From contig OZ243957.1 of the NCBI GenBank assembly GCA_965214585.1, positions 2,046,001-2,110,000 of the forward strand: 64,000 bases of DNA, read 5' to 3'. The translations under genes and the position numbers were made by a program. Positions 61,915 to 64,000 of the stretch are shown here, piece after piece. The stretch comes from JAHCHG01 sp965214585 (GTDB lineage: Bacteria > Acidobacteriota > Blastocatellia > Pyrinomonadales > Pyrinomonadaceae). Under the pieces are notes generated by a model. It made no database searches, was not told the DNA's origin, and saw only the letters and a program-made list of their open reading frames with translations. Positions within the stretch are counted from its first letter, which is position 1; each line of letters opens with the position of its first letter.

Positions 61915-62532
61915 ATGGAATTGACACTTGCAATTACGGGCGCGTCGGGAACGATTTATGCTCATCGAACGCTGCAGCTTTTAGCCGAAAGCGGCGCGGT
62001 TCAAACGATAAATCTGATAATTTCGGGCGTTGTGCCGACGGTGGCGCAAGTCGAAATGGGCGCGAATCTGCGCGAAGCCGACGCGAAAAAGATCAACGAA
62101 TGGCTCGGTTTGCCGAAAGATTCAAAGATAATAAGGCTCTGGAAATTGGATAATTTAGCGGCGAAACCTGCTTCCGGCTCAAATAAACAGGCGGGAATGA
62201 TAATTGTTCCGTGTTCGATGGGAACGCTCGGCGCAATCGCTTCAGGCGCGGGAACGAATCTGATTCATCGGGCGGCGGACGTAACTTTAAAAGAAGGCAG
62301 AAAACTCGTCGTCGTGCCGCGTGAAACTCCCTTAAATGCGATTCATTTAGAAAATATGCTCAAATTGGCAAAAGCCGGAGCGCGGATTCTGCCCGCCAGT
62401 CCGGGATTTTATCATCGCCCGAAAACAATCGCCGAACTTGTTGACCATTTGTGTTTTCGCATTTTAGATCAATTCGACGTTCCGCACTCGAAAAAAAGCG
62501 AGTGGACGGGCGAAGAAGTTGAAGAAATATGA
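61915..62532 (+). CDS. ubiX: Flavin prenyltransferase
   Basis: 205 residues. LAITGASGTIYAHRTLQLL and VPCSMGTLGAIASGAGTNLIHRAADV with VVPRETPLNAIHLENMLKLA are UbiX signatures. It makes prenylated FMN, the cofactor of UbiD-type decarboxylases, including those of quinone synthesis. The next gene overlaps by 4 bases, and mqnD follows, consistent with a menaquinone operon. Confidence 0.94.
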   Translation: MELTLAITGASGTIYAHRTLQLLAESGAVQTINLIISGVVPTVAQVEMGANLREADAKKINEWLGLPKDSKIIRLWKLDNLAAKPASGSNKQAGMIIVPCSMGTLGAIASGAGTNLIHRAADVTLKEGRKLVVVPRETPLNAIHLENMLKLAKAGARILPASPGFYHRPKTIAELVDHLCFRILDQFDVPHSKKSEWTGEEVEEI

Positions 62533-63284
62533 AAAATTCCGTTGAGAGATTTTCAAATCGCGTTGAAAATTACGTTAAATATCGTCCCGTCTATCCGCGT
62601 GAGATTCTGGATTTTTTGCGCGATGAAGCAGGTTTTACAAGGTCTTCCATTGTCGCCGACATCGGTTCGGGAACGGGAATTTCGGCGCGGCTTTTTCTGG
62701 AAAACGGAAATACGGTTTACGCCATCGAGCCGAACAAAGATATGCGCGAAGCGGCGGAAAAGTTTTTGAAAGAGTTTCCGAATTTCGGAAGTATTGACGG
62801 GACTGCTGAAAACATAACACTTAAAGACGAAAGCGTAGATTTTATTGTCGCCGCGCAAGCGTTTCATTGGTTTAATAATCGGGAAACCGTTGCGGAGTTT
62901 GAGCGAATTTTGAAAACCGGAGGATTTATCGTTTTAATCTGGAACGAACGACAGCTTGACTCGAATGAGTTTTTGCGCCGGTATGAAAATCTGCTCAAAG
63001 AATTCGGCAAGGATTATGAAAAAGTTCGTCACGATAACGTAAACAGAAAAGATTTGGAAAAAATTTTCAAAACACAATTATTTTCAAAGACGTTTCAAAA
63101 CAGGCAAACGCTTGATTATAACGGAATGAAGGGCAGAATTTTGTCGTCATCTTATATGCCTTCCGAAAAGGACGAAAATTTTAAGGATTTGGAGAAAAAC
63201 TTAAAAACTCTCTTTGCCGATTTCGAGGAAAACGGTAAAATAACAATTTTGTATGACACGAAAGTTTTCTGCGGAAAGATTTAA
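62529..63284 (+). CDS. Class I SAM-dependent methyltransferase
   Basis: 251 residues. Motif I VADIGSGTGISARLF, acidic IEPNKDMREAAE and AAQAFHWFNN are typical of methyltransferase type 11. Translationally coupled to ubiX (ATGA). Substrate not determined; placement beside ubiX and mqnD makes a quinone substrate possible but the C-terminus does not match MenG/UbiE closely. Confidence 0.85.
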   Translation: MKNSVERFSNRVENYVKYRPVYPREILDFLRDEAGFTRSSIVADIGSGTGISARLFLENGNTVYAIEPNKDMREAAEKFLKEFPNFGSIDGTAENITLKDESVDFIVAAQAFHWFNNRETVAEFERILKTGGFIVLIWNERQLDSNEFLRRYENLLKEFGKDYEKVRHDNVNRKDLEKIFKTQLFSKTFQNRQTLDYNGMKGRILSSSYMPSEKDENFKDLEKNLKTLFADFEENGKITILYDTKVFCGKI

Positions 63285-63289
63285 TTTTT

Positions 63290-64000
63290 ATGGAACAGAC
63301 ATCTGAAAAAAGAATAATAACCGTCGCCCATTCGCCTGATTCGGACGATGCGTTTATGTTTTACGGTTTGGCGACAAACAAACTGAAAACGAACAATCTC
63401 AAATTTGAACACACGCTCAAAGATATTCAGACATTAAACGAAGACGCGAAAAAAGGCGTTTTTGACGTAACGGCGGTCAGCTTTCACGCTTACGCGTATA
63501 TTTCCGATAAATACGCGCTTTTGCCGCACGGCGCGAGCATCGGCGATAATTACGGACCGATTTTAGTAACGAAAGAACCGCGTAAACCCGAAGAAATTCC
63601 GAATATGAAAATCGCCATTCCGGGCGAATTGACGAGCGCGTTTCTCGCTTTGCGGATTTATAACAGCGATTTTGAATACGTCGTGGTCGAGTTCGACAAA
63701 ATAATCGAAGCGGTGCAGAACGGCGAGGCGGACGCGGGACTTCTGATTCACGAAGGACAGCTTTATTACAAGCAGCTCGGTTTGGACAAAGTTCTCGATC
63801 TCGGCGAATGGTGGCACGAAAAGACGGGTTTGCCGCTGCCGATGGGCGGAAACGTCATCCGGCGCGATCTGGGCGAAGATTTGATGCGTGAAGTTTCCGA
63901 GCATCTGCATAACAGTATCATTTTTTCGATGGAAAACCGCGAAGACGCGCTCGCCTACGCGATGCAGTTTGCCCGCGATATGCCGCCGGAATTAGCCGAC
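63290..64000 (+). CDS. mqnD: 1,4-dihydroxy-6-naphthoate synthase, 3' end cut by the window
   Basis: 237 codons to the window edge, no stop. RIITVAHSPDSDDAFMFYGL opens the protein and DVTAVSFHAYAYISDKYALL and EGQLYYKQLGLDKVLDLGEWW follow, as in MqnD. It cleaves cyclic dehypoxanthine futalosine in the futalosine menaquinone pathway. Starts 6 nt after the methyltransferase stop. Confidence 0.93.
   Translation, partial: MEQTSEKRIITVAHSPDSDDAFMFYGLATNKLKTNNLKFEHTLKDIQTLNEDAKKGVFDVTAVSFHAYAYISDKYALLPHGASIGDNYGPILVTKEPRKPEEIPNMKIAIPGELTSAFLALRIYNSDFEYVVVEFDKIIEAVQNGEADAGLLIHEGQLYYKQLGLDKVLDLGEWWHEKTGLPLPMGGNVIRRDLGEDLMREVSEHLHNSIIFSMENREDALAYAMQFARDMPPELAD

Noticed and set aside
1..64000. tRNA, rRNA and CRISPR loci
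   Set aside because: No cloverleaf with conserved T-loop, no rRNA segment and no repeat-spacer array was recognised by eye; a dedicated scan could still find a tRNA.

Overview
This is one contiguous piece of a bacterial chromosome of moderate GC content. Genes are densely packed on both strands and there are many ATGA-type start/stop overlaps. The gene set points to Acidobacteriota, probably the Blastocatellia/Pyrinomonadaceae side. The signs are a DUF5916 outer-membrane-type protein, exported S9 and paired M16 peptidases, CarD, several zinc-ribbon/one-TM/SH3 or NTF2-like proteins, a Y_Y_Y-propeller histidine kinase and a futalosine-type menaquinone gene (mqnD). This placement is inference from gene content; no rRNA or tRNA gene was recognised, and no CRISPR array.

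Layout. 1-16.9 kb: envelope and secreted proteins (DUF5916, an M16 pair, a glycine-zipper protein, an exported oligopeptidase-B-like enzyme, a subtilase) with citrate synthase and a GGDEF/EAL protein. 16.9-22.5 kb: gatA, a lipoprotein, gatC, kynA, a cold-shock gene with a long leader, and selA. 22.5-24.5 kb: an IS4-family insertion sequence sitting inside one arm of an older palindromic element. 24.5-30.6 kb: carD, a PhoR/PhoB-like pair, sixA, a CBS-pair protein and ppx, together a phosphate-flavoured cluster, then mscL. 30.6-38.4 kb: housekeeping genes (folate salvage, mnmA, queF, pyrE, truA) and an AI-2E-type permease. 38.4-41.8 kb: an AT-rich two-gene island with its own promoter. It encodes a HsdM-like/HsdS-like/histidine-kinase fusion followed by a response regulator with an unassigned C-terminal domain; this is the best candidate for an undescribed system. 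41.8-45.3 kb: a nucleotidyltransferase-like gene, DUF952, uppS, cdsA, and a papain-fold protein with a small overlapping partner. 45.4-49.3 kb: a propeller kinase and its LuxR-type regulator. 49.5-53.9 kb: mostly uncharacterised small genes, including an HNH nuclease and a PLA2-like secreted protein. 54.3-57.6 kb: glyA, headed by two stacked toxin-antitoxin-type cassettes separated by a degenerate duplicate of the first glyA codons. 57.8-64 kb: a CarH-like B12 regulator, a trypsin-TPR protein, larB, ubiX, a methyltransferase and the start of mqnD.

A second layer runs through the whole window. At least a dozen intergenic palindromes of about 75-230 bp lie within a few bases of stop codons or Shine-Dalgarno sites. 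Some have long terminal inverted repeats (MITE-like); two of these are copies of one family with compensating arm changes. Others are built of repeated short words such as GGTCTTTGG or CATCTGTG on one arm and their complements on the other.
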